NCBI GenBank assembly: GCA_022560025.1
Contig: JAFISE010000020.1
Location: 224,511-288,510 of the forward strand
Length of the DNA stretch: 64,000 nt
Reading direction: 5' to 3'
Source of the DNA: Stagonosporopsis chrysanthemi
Taxonomy: Eukaryota; Ascomycota; Dothideomycetes; Pleosporales; Didymellaceae
Positions 21,780-32,349 of the stretch are shown piece after piece (the stretch's first letter is position 1; each line of letters begins with the position of its first letter). Below the pieces are notes generated by a model, which was given only the letters and a program-made list of their open reading frames with translations, did no database searches and had not been told where the DNA came from. Both the position numbers and the translations under genes were made by a program.

Positions 21780-22200
21780 CTACAAGAACAGAGCAGCAAC
21801 AGCACCAACACCGGCAACGAAACCACCAACCTTGATGTTGGAAGCGGCGCCTGTGAACTCGGAGACGGGCGCGCTGTACGCACCAGTGCCGGAAGGCGCA
21901 ACGGTGCCGACCTCAGAGGGGAGAGGGGTCAGGAGGGTGCCAGTGGGGACAACGGGAGGAACGGCGGCGCCGCTGCCAGTGGGGTAGGGCGCGGGCGCGG
22001 TGACTGCAAGCGAGGCCGGGGCGCTGGGGGTGTGGACACCATAGGAGAGAGTTCTTGAGACGAATTAGTATAGAAGCAAAGAGAGGAAGCCAAAGAACGT
22101 ACTCGGTGACAGTGACGGTGACGACACCAGAGCAAAGCTCCTCGCTGGACTGGGCAGCGACGGCAGCAATGAGAGTAGCGGCGATGATAGAGAACTTCAT
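21780..22200 (-). CDS. Small GPI-anchor-type cell-wall protein
   Basis: Two exons, 22103-22200 and 21780-22053, joined across a 49-bp intron (GTACGT donor, CTAAT branch, CAAG acceptor), give 123 aa. Residues 1-16 (MKFSIIAATLIAAVAA) form a signal peptide. The mature part has a single early Cys (ELCSG), a VTVTVTE strand and a Pro/Ala/Thr/Ser-rich stalk. The C-terminus is the hydrophobic GGFVAGVGAVAALLFL, preceded by small residues (TGAASN) that fit a GPI omega site. This architecture is common among small fungal wall proteins. The unspliced reading gives a different C-terminus and loses the hydrophobic tail, which is why I favour splicing. Function unknown; probably a surface or structural protein. 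Confidence 0.78.
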
Positions 22201-23428
22201 GTTGATTTGTTCGGTTGATAGGTTTGTTGGATTAGAAAAAAAGGGTATCGTTTGATATGAAAATGAGCTGAAATGAGAAGTAAAGACTGTGGTGAGTGGT
22301 TGAAGGAGTGGCTAACAGTTCAAGAACTGATGATTATTGTTCGTCTTGCGATGATGGAAACACTGGAATGTAGAAAGGTCTGCCTGATATAGGTGCCACG
22401 AAATGAATTGCGCGTCCCGATCGATCCCATGCTGCATCTTCGACCTGGCCCACCTTCCTGCTGGGCAGCGCAGGGGTCAACTGAGTGTTGGAGTAGGCAG
22501 ATCAAGGGTTGAGGCGATAACGGAAATTTGCCTAATGATCGTCCCTAGGTATGAGAGTGGCTTCCCGCACTTCTGACATGACTCTCATCTCACAAGCTCG
22601 CGGGACGGTGACGACGGCAACTTCACACCACGTACGCAAGTCGCAAATAGCATCCAGAGCGACAAAAGAGGCGCAGCGCGTGCGTTGTTGAACATTGATG
22701 TCATGCTGGCGGCTCCCTTTCTTGGTGCAGGCTTGGTCGTCGATCGGAATGTTCTATGCGCAAACAATAAGCCAAACAGCGTTGCTCTCGTTTCGAAACA
22801 CTCTCATTGCCGCAAGGGAGACCCTGTGATGAAGCAATATGATGGACAGATATGAAACAACCGCTTGCTGGATTTGAGGCTAAATTCACGTGACATTGAA
22901 TTACAGCGGTTTGATATGACGATGATCACACGCGCTTGTTCGTTTTGCTCATGTTGCTTGATTAGCGCACGGTTGCTCGAAGCTATGATCAATGCAGAAG
23001 CTGTTGTGCTGTTGGCTCGAGACGAGAAGGAGATCTGGGGTGATGAAATTGCGAATCTCAACCATTTCAGCCTGACTCGAAAGAACGACGGCTCGAAGAC
23101 GGCAGTCTGCGCTCTGCACGCCATGAGTGCTGTCGATGTCGCATCTGCTGAACCTTCAAATTGAGAATCTGGTGGATGGTGCGTTGTAAGAAGGATGGCA
23201 AATGCGGGGTGGGTGACTTGATCGACCGTGATCGTACTCGCTAATGCAGGTACCACCTGCAGGGCCCGATGAGATCCGTGTGTGATGCTATTGCAGACAC
23301 AGAATGACCTTCCGCACAACTCCAATCCCTAGTATAGCAGTCACAGCCAAGCTAAGACATACCAGACTTTCTTTTGCGAGGTGTCCATGTGGAAGAAGAT
23401 TAGAACAATGCTTTACTTTGGTAATCAA
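22201..23428. other. Gene-free region upstream of the wall-protein gene
   Basis: 1.2 kb with only short, unpatterned ORFs on both strands. The left 100-200 bp should be the promoter and leader of the small wall-protein gene, including an A-rich GAAAAAAAGGG run. No transposon ends or RNA genes are seen. Confidence 0.45.
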
Positions 23429-23962
23429 TCATTGAAATCCCCCTTCTCTCAGCGGACAGTCCCCATGACATCCAATAGAATATCTGCTCCCCTGAGCATC
23501 TGCCTCGCTTTCCAATTTCATCTCGGGCGGGACCGAGAAAGGGATGCGAACAATGCCGTAACTGCAGTTCTCGAGCTGCGCTAGCTCCTCAGGATGGTTG
23601 TAAATAAGTGGTAGAAGTAACCGGGAGAAAGTCTTAAATTTTGGTTGGTGTTTTGCAGAGGCAGCTTCGAATATCGGAGGATAAAAGCCAGCGCATCCCC
23701 AATCGATCAACCAAACATGGTTGCTGGTATCTAAAAGGAGGTTTCGAGGGCTGAGATCTCCATGAACGAGGACAAAGTAAGGACACTGGAGGGGCAGAGT
23801 GTCCTGCGAGGCTTGTCTGTAACGCTTGCTGATGTTGAGTTTCCAGGTGATCCACTTCTGGAATACTTCTTTTGTCGGAAATGGTCCTGCGCCATAAAGC
23901 TCATACAACTTGGTTTGCATTGTCGGCCAAATCAATGGAATTGCACCTCCTAGTAGTTGCAT
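23429..23962 (-). pseudogene. Truncated APH/choline-kinase-like phosphotransferase (C-lobe only)
   Basis: The ORF encodes only the C-terminal lobe of an aminoglycoside-phosphotransferase-like kinase. The catalytic-loop motif is VHGDLSPRNLLL (HxDxxxxN) and the metal-binding motif is WLIDWGCAGFYPP (IDW in place of DFG). The ATP-binding N-lobe (P-loop strands, beta3 Lys) is missing. The first in-frame ATG (MQLLGG, 23962) is 21 bp from the stop codon of SEC6, so there is no room for the missing exons on this strand. Fungal APH proteins are usually 280-500 aa; this is 177. Either a decayed remnant left by a rearrangement next to SEC6, or a small expressed fragment. I favour remnant. Confidence 0.7.
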
Positions 23963-23982
23963 TCGCTCCGTAGCTACATTAA

Positions 23983-26268
23983 TCACTTTACTCTGCCCAT
24001 GATAGGATCCGCCGGCGCATCCAAATCTTCTGTAAACTCTGCAGCCTTGCTCTTCACTGCATTCAGCATAGCGCGGTCGAAATCATCTCGGCTTCTAAGC
24101 ACGGCCTCGACCCAACTGATATGCACCTCTCTATACGTAGCCTTGAACTCCTCGTAGACAAAAGGAACTTGCGACTTGTCCGTTTCGAGCAGCCTCAAGA
24201 AAAAGTCGACGGCCCTCCATCGCTGCGTGATTTCACGGCCTTGCTCGCCGTATGATCGGAAAAACTCAAAGGCTGCCACGAGATCGTCGCGAAGTTTTGC
24301 CGCAAAGGCGTCACTTCTTCTAAACTTGACACCCTTGTTCCTTACCGCGCCGAGGTATTGTACAAGCAACTCATCTGCCAAGGAGTCGATGAGTAGATCT
24401 CGCAACGAGCGGTGGACCTGTTCCTCGTAATCGGCGAGGTAGTCGCGGAATGTGATGATAATGGATGCCATATCGGTTCTCTGGTACCATTCTTGTGTGA
24501 AGAACTTGCCTAGGATAGGCCGGAAGTCTGTCAGGAAGATGAGCTGACAGAAGATCTGTATGCAATGGCTACTGATATCGATGTAGCCATTTCGGAGCTC
24601 ATCAAGCTGTATAGCCAGGCGGTCAGTAGCGTATTGTGCGGACAAGAGAGGCGTAGCTTCTCTTTCGAATATGGTGACGAAGCTGGGCCGGCCCACGGCT
24701 TCATCAGCATCGTCGATGCAAATGATCTGGTCGTTCGCAATGGCGATCAACCATTCCTGGAAAACTGCTACGCCCTCGCCGTCCTGCGCGGGCGTCGGGC
24801 CCATATACTTGTCCTTCTCGTCGTCGATGAGCTGCATCCAGATGCGTTGACGCGTGGTAAGTGCACGAATCATGGCGTCAACAGTGCCTTCGGCGACGTC
24901 AGTGCGTTCACTGCTGGCAGCTACAGAGAGATTTTGCGACAGCATAGTCCACACGTCACCTAGCGAGCGCGTCTGGAAGATGCCATCGGGGTTGGCCTCG
25001 TATGCATTGCGATCCTGTTCAAGGAAGCTGTTTCTGTCGCCTGAGTTGATGCGATCCATGAACTGGTCCACGGCGTTGATGATGACCTGTCGGTACGTAC
25101 GAATCAGCTCAGGGCCACGATTGTCAATTACATGCGGCTCGAGTGCTTCTTCTGAGAAGCCGAGTTTGTTCATCTTTGCGTAATACCTGTCCACCCAGTT
25201 GATAACGGCGAGCAGGTACTGTGGTCCAATACCCTCATCATCAGCAAGGCTCACGAGGAAGTCGTGCATCTGCTTGTGGTAGATGTCGGTGTATGTTTGC
25301 ATGATTTTCCACTTCTTAGGCATGAGATTAATCATGCCTAGCTTGACGGTGTTGAGGTTGTTGAAGTACCACTTGAAGTACTTGTCAACCTTCTCGGGGT
25401 CTTCGTCGAACTTCTCACGAACATCTGCCATATTTGCGTCACAGACGTATTCAATGGCCTTGGTGAATTTGTCCTTGTATCCGCGTAACTCTTTCGGTCC
25501 GGCAGTGATGGACTTGAACCGCGATGCGAGATCTTTATACTCGCGCTGGGCGTCTTGCAGTGCCTTGACCTTGGCATCCGTCTTCTCTTCCTCTTCGACG
25601 ATAACGGCGAGTCGCACGACCATACCGTCGTTGCCTGTCTGCACCAGCTCGATCAGGTTGATGCAGGCCTCGCCGATGTGCTGATCAAACCGCTCGATGA
25701 CATCGTCGAGACGGGCGAAGAGGTCCTGGACAGTGGCGCCATTCTCGAGGGTCAGGTTGTCAATGAGCTCGGTGGAGCCGTCTTCAGTGCTCTTGATCTG
25801 GTCCATGGCGACGTCGCGGATATCGCGCAGCTGCGTCAGGCCGTAGTGGATCTGCAGCAGGTTGGGCTGCTCGGTAGGCGCCTCGTCGTCTTGGTCGAGC
25901 AGGAATTCGAGCTGGGTAAGGCGCTCATCGAAGGTCTGGATGTCGCGGCGCATCTTCTCAACGCTCTCGAAGTTCTTGTGGGTTTGAGCGACGACGTTGA
26001 TGTGGGGGAAGTCCTGAATCATGTTCTGGGCCTCAGCGCAAAGCTTGTCAATCTTCATCATCTCTTCTTTGATCAGATTGACGGTGCGCTGGCCCTCGGT
26101 GATGCTGTTCATGCCGGCCTGGGTCAGCTCCAGCTGCTCCCGCAGGCCATGGCGCAGCTGTCCGTCGACGGCGGCTTTCTTTCGCGTGAACTCGGCCTTG
26201 AGGGCGGGGATCTTGTCGAGGTCCTCAGGGTGCCGCAGCAGCTGCGCGAGCGACTCGACGTCGCCCAT
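23983..26268 (-). CDS. SEC6: Exocyst complex component Sec6
   Basis: Subunit of the octameric exocyst that tethers secretory vesicles at the plasma membrane, important at hyphal tips. Single exon of 761 aa from the ATG at 26268 (MGDVESLAQLLRHPEDLDKI). The N-terminal coiled-coil part (about residues 20-150: REQLELTQAGMNSITEGQ, LIKEEMMKIDKLCAEAQNMI, DIQTFDERLTQLEFLLDQ) matches the family. The Sec6 helical-bundle region follows, with VDKYFKWYFNNLNTVKLG, LAVINWVDRYYAKM, LEPHVIDNRGPELIRTY and DYEEQVHRSLRDLLIDSLADELLVQYL. Length is close to yeast Sec6 (805). Divergent from DPH3, about 330 bp apart. Confidence 0.96.
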   Translation of the reverse strand: MGDVESLAQLLRHPEDLDKIPALKAEFTRKKAAVDGQLRHGLREQLELTQAGMNSITEGQRTVNLIKEEMMKIDKLCAEAQNMIQDFPHINVVAQTHKNFESVEKMRRDIQTFDERLTQLEFLLDQDDEAPTEQPNLLQIHYGLTQLRDIRDVAMDQIKSTEDGSTELIDNLTLENGATVQDLFARLDDVIERFDQHIGEACINLIELVQTGNDGMVVRLAVIVEEEEKTDAKVKALQDAQREYKDLASRFKSITAGPKELRGYKDKFTKAIEYVCDANMADVREKFDEDPEKVDKYFKWYFNNLNTVKLGMINLMPKKWKIMQTYTDIYHKQMHDFLVSLADDEGIGPQYLLAVINWVDRYYAKMNKLGFSEEALEPHVIDNRGPELIRTYRQVIINAVDQFMDRINSGDRNSFLEQDRNAYEANPDGIFQTRSLGDVWTMLSQNLSVAASSERTDVAEGTVDAMIRALTTRQRIWMQLIDDEKDKYMGPTPAQDGEGVAVFQEWLIAIANDQIICIDDADEAVGRPSFVTIFEREATPLLSAQYATDRLAIQLDELRNGYIDISSHCIQIFCQLIFLTDFRPILGKFFTQEWYQRTDMASIIITFRDYLADYEEQVHRSLRDLLIDSLADELLVQYLGAVRNKGVKFRRSDAFAAKLRDDLVAAFEFFRSYGEQGREITQRWRAVDFFLRLLETDKSQVPFVYEEFKATYREVHISWVEAVLRSRDDFDRAMLNAVKSKAAEFTEDLDAPADPIMGRVK

Positions 26269-26602
26269 GGTCGAGGAGCGGGCGTCACCGGGGGCGAGCA
26301 GGTGTGCGGTACGGTGTGCAGACCATCCGTCTCGTCGTGTGTGGTGCCAATTCGGCTTCCTCGGGCATGCGCCGGGTCGTCGTGGTTGTGTAAGCCGTTG
26401 TGCTGTTAGGTTGGTGTTGACGTTGCGGAGGTCCAGGCACTCCCGGCGCCAGCCAGTTGTGAATGGCTCGAGGCTGTCCCCGCCGCTCCTACACTAGATG
26501 CCCGCGCCACTGCTTCAGTCACCCAGGTTTCGATAATTTTTGCGCCTCACCACCTCACCACCCACACGACCGCCTGCGCCGCGCAGACCTCTCGCGTTCA
26601 AT
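26269..26602. promoter_or_regulatory. Shared divergent promoter, SEC6 / DPH3
   Basis: 334 bp between two start codons, with a CA/CC-rich pyrimidine leader just before DPH3. Both core promoters must lie here. No TATA seen. Confidence 0.5.
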
Positions 26603-26913
26603 ATGGCCGACGAAGACGTCAACCTCTACGACGAGATCGAAATCGAGGACTGCTTCTACGACGAGACCCTGCAGATCTACCACCACCCATGTCCCTGCGG
26701 CGACCGCTTTGAGATTTCGATTTACGACATGCGGGACGGCGAGGATATTGCGCGCTGTCCGAGCTGCTCGCTGATGATTCGCATCATATTCGACCAGGTG
26801 GGTGGAGGACAATGAAGGCTGCAGGAAGTGCATGCATGACTAACCTGGGACAGTCTGATCTGCCACAGGAAAAGGACGATGCGCCGGGCGCAGCGACTGC
26901 TGTTGCTGCGTAG
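26603..26913 (+). CDS. DPH3: Diphthamide biosynthesis protein 3 (CSL zinc finger, Kti11)
   Basis: Small zinc/iron protein that acts as electron donor in the first diphthamide step on EF-2 and with Elongator in tRNA modification. Two exons, 26603-26797 and 26854-26913, give 84 aa. The 56-bp intron has a CTAAC branch point and a GGACAG acceptor. The CSL fold is complete: YDEIEIEDCFYDETLQIYHHPCPCGDRFEI supplies the first CxC pair and ARCPSCSLMIRIIFDQ the second CxxC. The start is the only suitable ATG (ATATGGCCGAC context). The short tail after the intron (SDLPQEKDD, then Ala-rich) is variable in the family. Confidence 0.95.
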
Positions 26914-27082
26914 GAAACGATTGAAGAATAGGAAGAAGAATATGCTGCATTTGGGGCGTTGCACGGGCCGGCGTTTGGGATACCACAGGGAAGACTTGTC
27001 TGCATCTAGTACATATTTTGGAATGTCAAACCATGATATCGCTATATTGTACAGTGTATTGCTTCTTCCAGCGCTTTACATA

Positions 27083-27740
27083 CTACCTGGGCACATCGTC
27101 GTCCACTTCGTTGTCGATACCCAGTTCCTTGCGGATGATGTCAGTCAGACTCGTGCCGTCGCGGAGGTATACCCAGTCGCCGCTACCGCCGCCCTCCTTT
27201 GCGTTCTGTCCCTCCTGCAGGACAACCCAGTCGAAGCGTTTGGGGCCTGAGATGGGCGAGCTGAGCCAGATCTGCTTGTTCGGTGGCTGCTTGTTGAGCA
27301 CGTAACTGAGCTGCTTGGAGATGTAGTCGACCCTGAGGACGCCGGCCTGTTCTGCATCAGTATGTGTTCTGTGTCCCAGTACGAACAATATGGCGCACCG
27401 AGTATTCGACCTCGATATCCGGGTTCTTCTCCTGTTGCTCCTCCAGACGTTCAACCAGCTCGTTCAGGTACTCATCGGCGTGCTCGTGGAATTCGGTGGT
27501 GGAAATATCGGTGGGCACAGTGGGCGTCTCGTGGTCTTCGGACTCCTTGGGCGGAGGGTTCTCGCTATCAGGCATGATACTGCGCATGCTCGAGGAGCAA
27601 TGGAGGGCGCGCACTGAAGCTCTGCCCATGTTGACAGCTGCAGCGCGGGCGATGATGCCATGGGCGGGCGTCGAAGTGCGCAGAGGCGCACCGGCGGCAC
27701 GACGGAGAGCCAAAGAGCCAATTCGTGTGACAGACTTCAT
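27083..27740 (-). CDS. YFH1: Frataxin, mitochondrial
   Basis: Iron-sulfur cluster assembly regulator of the mitochondrial matrix. Two exons, 27399-27740 and 27083-27346, give 201 aa. The junction EYS/AGVLRVDY is fixed by the family; the donor is GTGCGC, the acceptor GAACAG. An Arg/Ala/Ser-rich presequence of about 50 residues (MKSVTRIGSLALRRAAGAPL) is followed by the acidic first helix (FHEHADEYLNELVERLEEQQ). The frataxin sheet follows: VLRVDY, YVLNKQPPNKQIWLSSPISGPKRFDW. After FDW an insert (QEGQNAKEGGGSGD) precedes the final helix LTDIIRKELGI. It converges on DPH3 and is head-to-head with APS3. Confidence 0.96.
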
Positions 27741-27945
27741 TGCGATGGAGAGTATGCAAGATAATTGGCGTTGATGCGTTGTTGGTGTTCAATGCGGGTG
27801 TGAAAGCGGAGTGCAGCTTGCTGAGGGAAGCTGGTGGAGCTCTGCCAATCGATAAGTACGCCATCACATCATAGCCCAGCCCAGGTACCCTGTCGCTGCT
27901 CATTGCTCCCCACATGCACACTCACATTCACATGTACTGCGCGCC
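27741..27945. promoter_or_regulatory. Shared divergent promoter, frataxin / AP-3 sigma
   Basis: Only 205 bp lie between the two start codons, the tightest divergent pair in the window. No TATA seen. Confidence 0.5.
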
Positions 27946-28567
27946 ATGATAAACGCGGTCCTCGTCTTCAACAATGCTGGCCAGCCGCGCCTTACCAAGT
28001 TCTATACCCAGCTTGAAACCAGCGTGCAGCAGCGCTTGATTTCCGAGATCTTCACCCTCGTCGCAAACCGGCCCAACTCCGCGTGCAACTTCCTGCCGTA
28101 TGTCCTCGAACTGCTAAAAACCCTCCCGAATGGGCCACCCTAACGCTTCATGCAGACTACCACCGCTGCTGCAGCAGTCGTCTAAATCCTCCACCCCAAG
28201 CACCCCGCACAACGACACCCCCTCCCTCGTTACCTACCGTCACTATGCAACCCTCTACTTCATTGTCATCTCCACCTCAACAGAGTCGCCGCTCGCGCTG
28301 CTCGACCTGATACAAGTGTTTGTGCAAGCCCTGGACGGGCTGTTCGAGAACGTGTGCGAGCTCGATCTTATCTTCAACTTCGAGACACTCCACGCTGCAC
28401 TTGGAGAAATGATAGTTGGAGGTGTTGTTGTGGAGACGCAGCTCGATAGGGTTATTGAGGGTGTCAAGAGTCAAGGAAGGGTCGCAAAGAGGCCAGTCAA
28501 CGAGGGGAAGTTTGGGAGTGGTGGGATAGGGATGGGTAGAGGTGGGGGATTGTGGGCAGGGCGATAG
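27946..28567 (+). CDS. APS3: AP-3 adaptor complex sigma subunit
   Basis: Small subunit of AP-3, which sorts cargo from Golgi/endosome to the vacuole. Two exons, 27946-28097 and 28156-28567, give 187 aa. The 58-bp intron (GTATGT donor, TGCAG acceptor) sits after CNFLP. Landmarks: MINAVLVFNNAGQPRLTKFY, YRHYATLYFIVISTSTESPLALLDLIQVFVQALD, ENVCELDLIFNF and LGEMIVGGVVVET. The insert between exon 1 and YRHYATLYF (Ser/Pro/Thr-rich) and the Gly-rich tail (GKFGSGGIGMGRGGG) are longer than in the yeast protein. The core longin fold is intact. Confidence 0.95.
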
Positions 28568-29109
28568 CATGAGCGTGCGATGATACCCCAGACGATGATG
28601 AATGAGCAGTTCTGGCTTGTGGCCAAGGTCACGCCCATGTAGATTTCCGGCAATAGATCGACGAGATTTGCCGGCATGCACGACAGTCGTGTCCAAGAAT
28701 AGGACATCTGAAGATTTGCCCACACGAGGATACATGGATGTGGAAGCGCAGCTCTGGTGCAGAATTCCCTTGGTGAGCACGCTAGCAGGACAACCCAATT
28801 GAACTGAATGCGTGATGCAACATCTCAGCGTGCCCCTGTTTCATCTCGTGGCTTCTCGTGATATTATTCAAATGAACTATGTGTGTTCAATCTTCTCTTG
28901 GTCCCTACGTCGAGTGTAGGGTTGCGGTGGAAAGCCGCGATGGCAGCTCGCATTGGTGGCGAGAAAGGCCGCCCCGGCAAGGAAATCGGCCTCAACCACA
29001 ACAGTAATAGAAGCAACTAGATATTCCGGTCATCGCACTTTTGCTAAGAACAACCCTTCTCTCATCCACAGCCTTTGGCTTGAGTGTCAGAAAGTGCTGA
29101 CAACCCATC
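28568..29109. other. Intergenic region APS3 / hypothetical gene
   Basis: 3' UTR of APS3 and promoter of the next co-directional gene. No coding or RNA signal seen. Confidence 0.5.
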
Positions 29110-29929
29110 ATGGAGAGCACCTCGCCGAATATTTCACACGAGCTGACAAAGACCATCATCTCACTACAGCAAACCACCCGTAATGTCAGACGAAAAATCG
29201 AGAAAGAACAGCAGGAACTGGTTTTTGATGCATCACAGCCCGTACGGCTCCTTTTCTGTTGCTCTGTTCTCTCAAAACTAACCACGCCAGATCGGACACC
29301 TCCTCGACAGCACAAATGCAAGCGATATCCTCAGCCTGGCAAGATCCACCAACGAAACGGCCTCAGAGCTAGCAAATCTGGAAACAAAACTCACCACTCT
29401 GCAAAGCACCTTGGAACAGCGACAGCAATGGCACCCTCCTGCTCAATCGACTGCCATTCCCTGCTCCACAGATTTCCTCGACCTATCCGATTTGAGCACC
29501 GCCGTGGGCCTCCTTGCCGACGTCGTCAAGTACTCAAATCCTAACACTCAATTAACACCGCAAAAAGCTTTCGCTGGCAGGGAATGGACATGGGACCCTT
29601 TGTGGCGCGAGTTCTTCTCTACGTCTCCGCCTGCAGACAATGAGCTGCCGACTACTTTGTATCTCTCGCGCTGGTACTTCGACCCGCACCGTGAGGTCTG
29701 GCACCATGCCAATATGACCGAGTCCGGGTTGTTGCCTGATGAGGCGCAGCAGCGGCTTGGGAGCTGGGAAGATTGGCGCTGGGATCCGAGATGTGGCGAG
29801 TGGGGGCTTGATGTGAGCTGTGAGCTGGAAGAAGAAGAGCGGGTAGTGGGAGCGAAGTTGTGCGTTTTCGCGAGTACTTGGCAGAAACGGGAGGGGGTTT
29901 GGATGTATGTTGGAGCGAGGGGAGGGTGA
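29110..29929 (+). CDS. Conserved-type hypothetical protein with N-terminal coiled coil
   Basis: Two exons, 29110-29241 and 29291-29929, joined over a 49-bp intron (GTACGG donor, CCAG acceptor), give 256 aa. The N-terminus is helical and heptad-rich (ISLQQTTRNVRRKIEKEQQEL and ELANLETKLTTLQSTLEQRQQW, about residues 17-100). It is followed by a globular, Trp-rich domain: FAGREWTWDPLWREFFS, LYLSRWYFDPHREVWHHANM and WEDWRWDPRCGEWGLDVSC. The repeated W-x(2,3)-DP pattern is striking and suggests a small beta domain. No signal peptide or TM. I do not recognise the family; function unknown. Confidence 0.72.
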
Positions 29930-31353
29930 GAGCGAAGAGTTGAGATGGGGGATTGAAGGGGAGGTCATGGTTGTAATCTACAGTGTCACATTTGTATCAA
30001 AAGCGACTGGCCACTGATGGCGACGTTTTAAGAACCCATAAGGGATGAGGAGACATTGTAAACGCTGATTACCAGTAGACTCTTAAAAACAACTGTCGCA
30101 GCATCAAAGGCCTACATTATCGCGATACCGAAGGGTTCGAATGCACGTGTGTTTTAACTCTCTTCTGGTCGCGACAACAACATATCGGACTGGGTCTGTA
30201 TAGCTCTTCCATCTCCTATTTGAGTGTCGTATTGACTGAAGAAGTCCCTAAGCTCCATGTCAGAAGGCTATTAACCGGCCTGTGCCACCACTTGCTCCTA
30301 CGAAACTGCGACATCCGATGCTGACTAAAACAATGGTGTTGGACGACCAAAAGTGGGGTGCTTTCGATCATAGCTGTGATGAGCATTTGGCTTACACGCA
30401 GATTTATGGCTATCGAAGCTGATGCCCTGCCCATGACTTGCCTTGATCAGCAAGGCGACAGCAGTAAGATGAATATCTCTAGACGTAAAGGCCAGCTTCC
30501 AGGTCAAGCTAAGGTTTACAAATCGTCTGCTGATCAACGCGTATGTTGTGATCACAGGAGGACGATATGGAGCCGGCAATCAAAAGTTCGCAAAGGCCAA
30601 TCTTGAATAAAAGCGACTGGCGATCAAACGACTGTTGATGTATAGCTGATACCAGAGTGTTCGCTCAGCCAGAACTGCGGGCCGAGAAAGCTGCGTCTGG
30701 TGTGAGGTGTCATGTTTGGTTATGTGAAACCTATACTGAGGCCCATCAAGGCAGGTCTCGTCTCTCTCAGCGTGTGACATGTCGCCATATCCCAACATGC
30801 AACTGAAACCAGAAGAGTACATGGCGAGCACAAATCCACCAGTTCATGCGCACGCCACTGGGTAGTACACCTATCAGCTACTTCGCTGGCCTTGTGCTTG
30901 TCGCGGCGCGAACGACGCGTTCATTTTGTTTCTTGTTTGCATATTGTGTATAGGTAAGGGGGAGTTGATAGGTACCGATCGTGAACCCAAACCCAGTGTG
31001 GAATCGAGGCTGACACGCACGGACCGTCATCTAACGTCATCGCCAGTTGACTGCCACTCGCGATCGTCGACAGAAGCACAGCCCCGCCAATGTATTTCCT
31101 AAAAGAACAACAACAAAGGCCAAGAAACGAAGGCAGCCTTATGAGGCCCCCAACCTGTTAGGCCCCCAACTTGTTCGCGGCTGAGCATCGTCAAGGCTTT
31201 TGACTGTAAAGATCCCCTCGATGCGATGGAGTACTTATAGCCTCAACGCTGAGAGAGGATTGAGGCACCTCATCAGCAACCAACGCCTACCTTGAAAGAA
31301 TCAAACAATCGGCAGATACTCCACGCATATCTAAACCTGCTCTGTCATCCAGA
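29930..31353. other. Gene-free region with a 16-bp tandem duplication
   Basis: 1.4 kb without a convincing gene. At 31144-31175 a 16-bp unit (AGGCCCCCAACCTGTT) occurs twice head to tail with one mismatch. The rest is unpatterned; the right end is presumably the promoter of the gene at 31354. Confidence 0.5.
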
Positions 31354-32052
31354 ATGTCGGCACACTCATCCCTAGCCGGCAGTCCGCCTGGAGAATTTGA
31401 GACACCTAAGGGTGTGACCCTCCAGGTCGACTTCGCTTGGAGCAAGTTTCGCAATGTAGTCAGCGAAAAAGAGGGCGACAAACTTACGCCAGTATACATC
31501 CAACACTTTCGCCCAACCAAGCCTCAGTTGCGCATTGAAGATGCAACGAGTAATACACAAATCTCTACAGGAACCATCAACAATGTTTCTATTGCAGCTG
31601 AATGTACGGTCCACGGCCAGAAGATTGGAATCAAACCTCTCAAGAAATGGAAGACAGCGTACAACTATCTTTCCAGCACACTGTCATCAACTGGAAGTGC
31701 GATACCCGTTACGTGGATTACAACCAACAGCATGAAGATCTGGGACTTCATCTGCATCGACTCAACGACGCAAGCACCCATCGCCAAATTCTCGGTCAAT
31801 TTTTGGGCTCTAAAACAGGTCGGAAACTTCCACTTCGAGCAGAGCGCGGCCGCTCTGTCTAAGGAAGTACGCGACGAGATTGTGACAGTCGGTCTGACGA
31901 TACTGTATGTCATGATGACAAGGATGAACAGTCCTCTGCATCTTCTCGGCGCAACCTTCGCCAAGGCTGGAAAAGTCGAGGACGATGTGCGCGCTGAAGG
32001 TACAGAGCTCAACGAAAGACCAAACGATTGGACGAAGCACAAGCAGGTATGA
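31354..32052 (+). CDS. Fungal-specific protein, 232 aa, function unknown
   Basis: Intronless as called, ATG 31354. It matches the general pattern of a lineage-expanded ascomycete family I have seen only as hypothetical proteins: an N-terminal strand region with VYIQHFRPTKPQLRIEDA, then ISTGTINNVSIAAECTVHGQ, PLKKWKTAYNYLSS, VTWITTNSMKIWDFICID and IAKFSVNFWALKQVGNFHFE. A C-terminal hydrophobic helix follows (VGLTILYVMMTRM). Alternating short strands ending in a helix recall a tubby-C/LURP-one-like barrel; this is a guess at fold, not a family call. The last codons (AAG CAG GTATGAG) coincide with a good splice donor, so the C-terminus could continue in another exon. No signal peptide. Confidence 0.65.
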   Translation: MSAHSSLAGSPPGEFETPKGVTLQVDFAWSKFRNVVSEKEGDKLTPVYIQHFRPTKPQLRIEDATSNTQISTGTINNVSIAAECTVHGQKIGIKPLKKWKTAYNYLSSTLSSTGSAIPVTWITTNSMKIWDFICIDSTTQAPIAKFSVNFWALKQVGNFHFEQSAAALSKEVRDEIVTVGLTILYVMMTRMNSPLHLLGATFAKAGKVEDDVRAEGTELNERPNDWTKHKQV

Positions 32053-32349
32053 GTGCATCGACGTGCACTTAGTAAAGCGACATTGGCCGGATAAGCTCTT
32101 ATTCACCATTGCCCTGCACGGTGCAGACGACGCAGCTCGACACCAATCAGTCAACTCTGCGATGTACGATTTTCATTTATACCGGAGCTAGCAGGACGCA
32201 CATGGGAGGCTGGCGTCCATTAATCTCGCGGTCGTGCAAGCGAGCTGTCTTCGTCGACCAGGAAGACTGGTGAAAGGACGTTCAAGTATATATATCCCTG
32301 CGTAGTATTTCTCAATACCCATAGATCTCGTTATTGTAATCATTCAATC
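32053..32349. promoter_or_regulatory. TATA-containing promoter of the propeller pseudogene
   Basis: A TATATATA element lies at about 32287-32295, 55-60 bp upstream of the ATG at 32350, in normal position for a fungal core promoter. The promoter seems intact although the gene downstream is broken. Confidence 0.5.

Noticed and set aside
22804..23325. 173-codon minus-strand ORF near the APH remnant
   Set aside because: No continuity with the APH frame and no missing N-lobe motif; composition unremarkable.
28277..28798. 173-codon minus-strand ORF over APS3 exon 2
   Set aside because: Antisense shadow of the well-supported AP-3 sigma coding exon.
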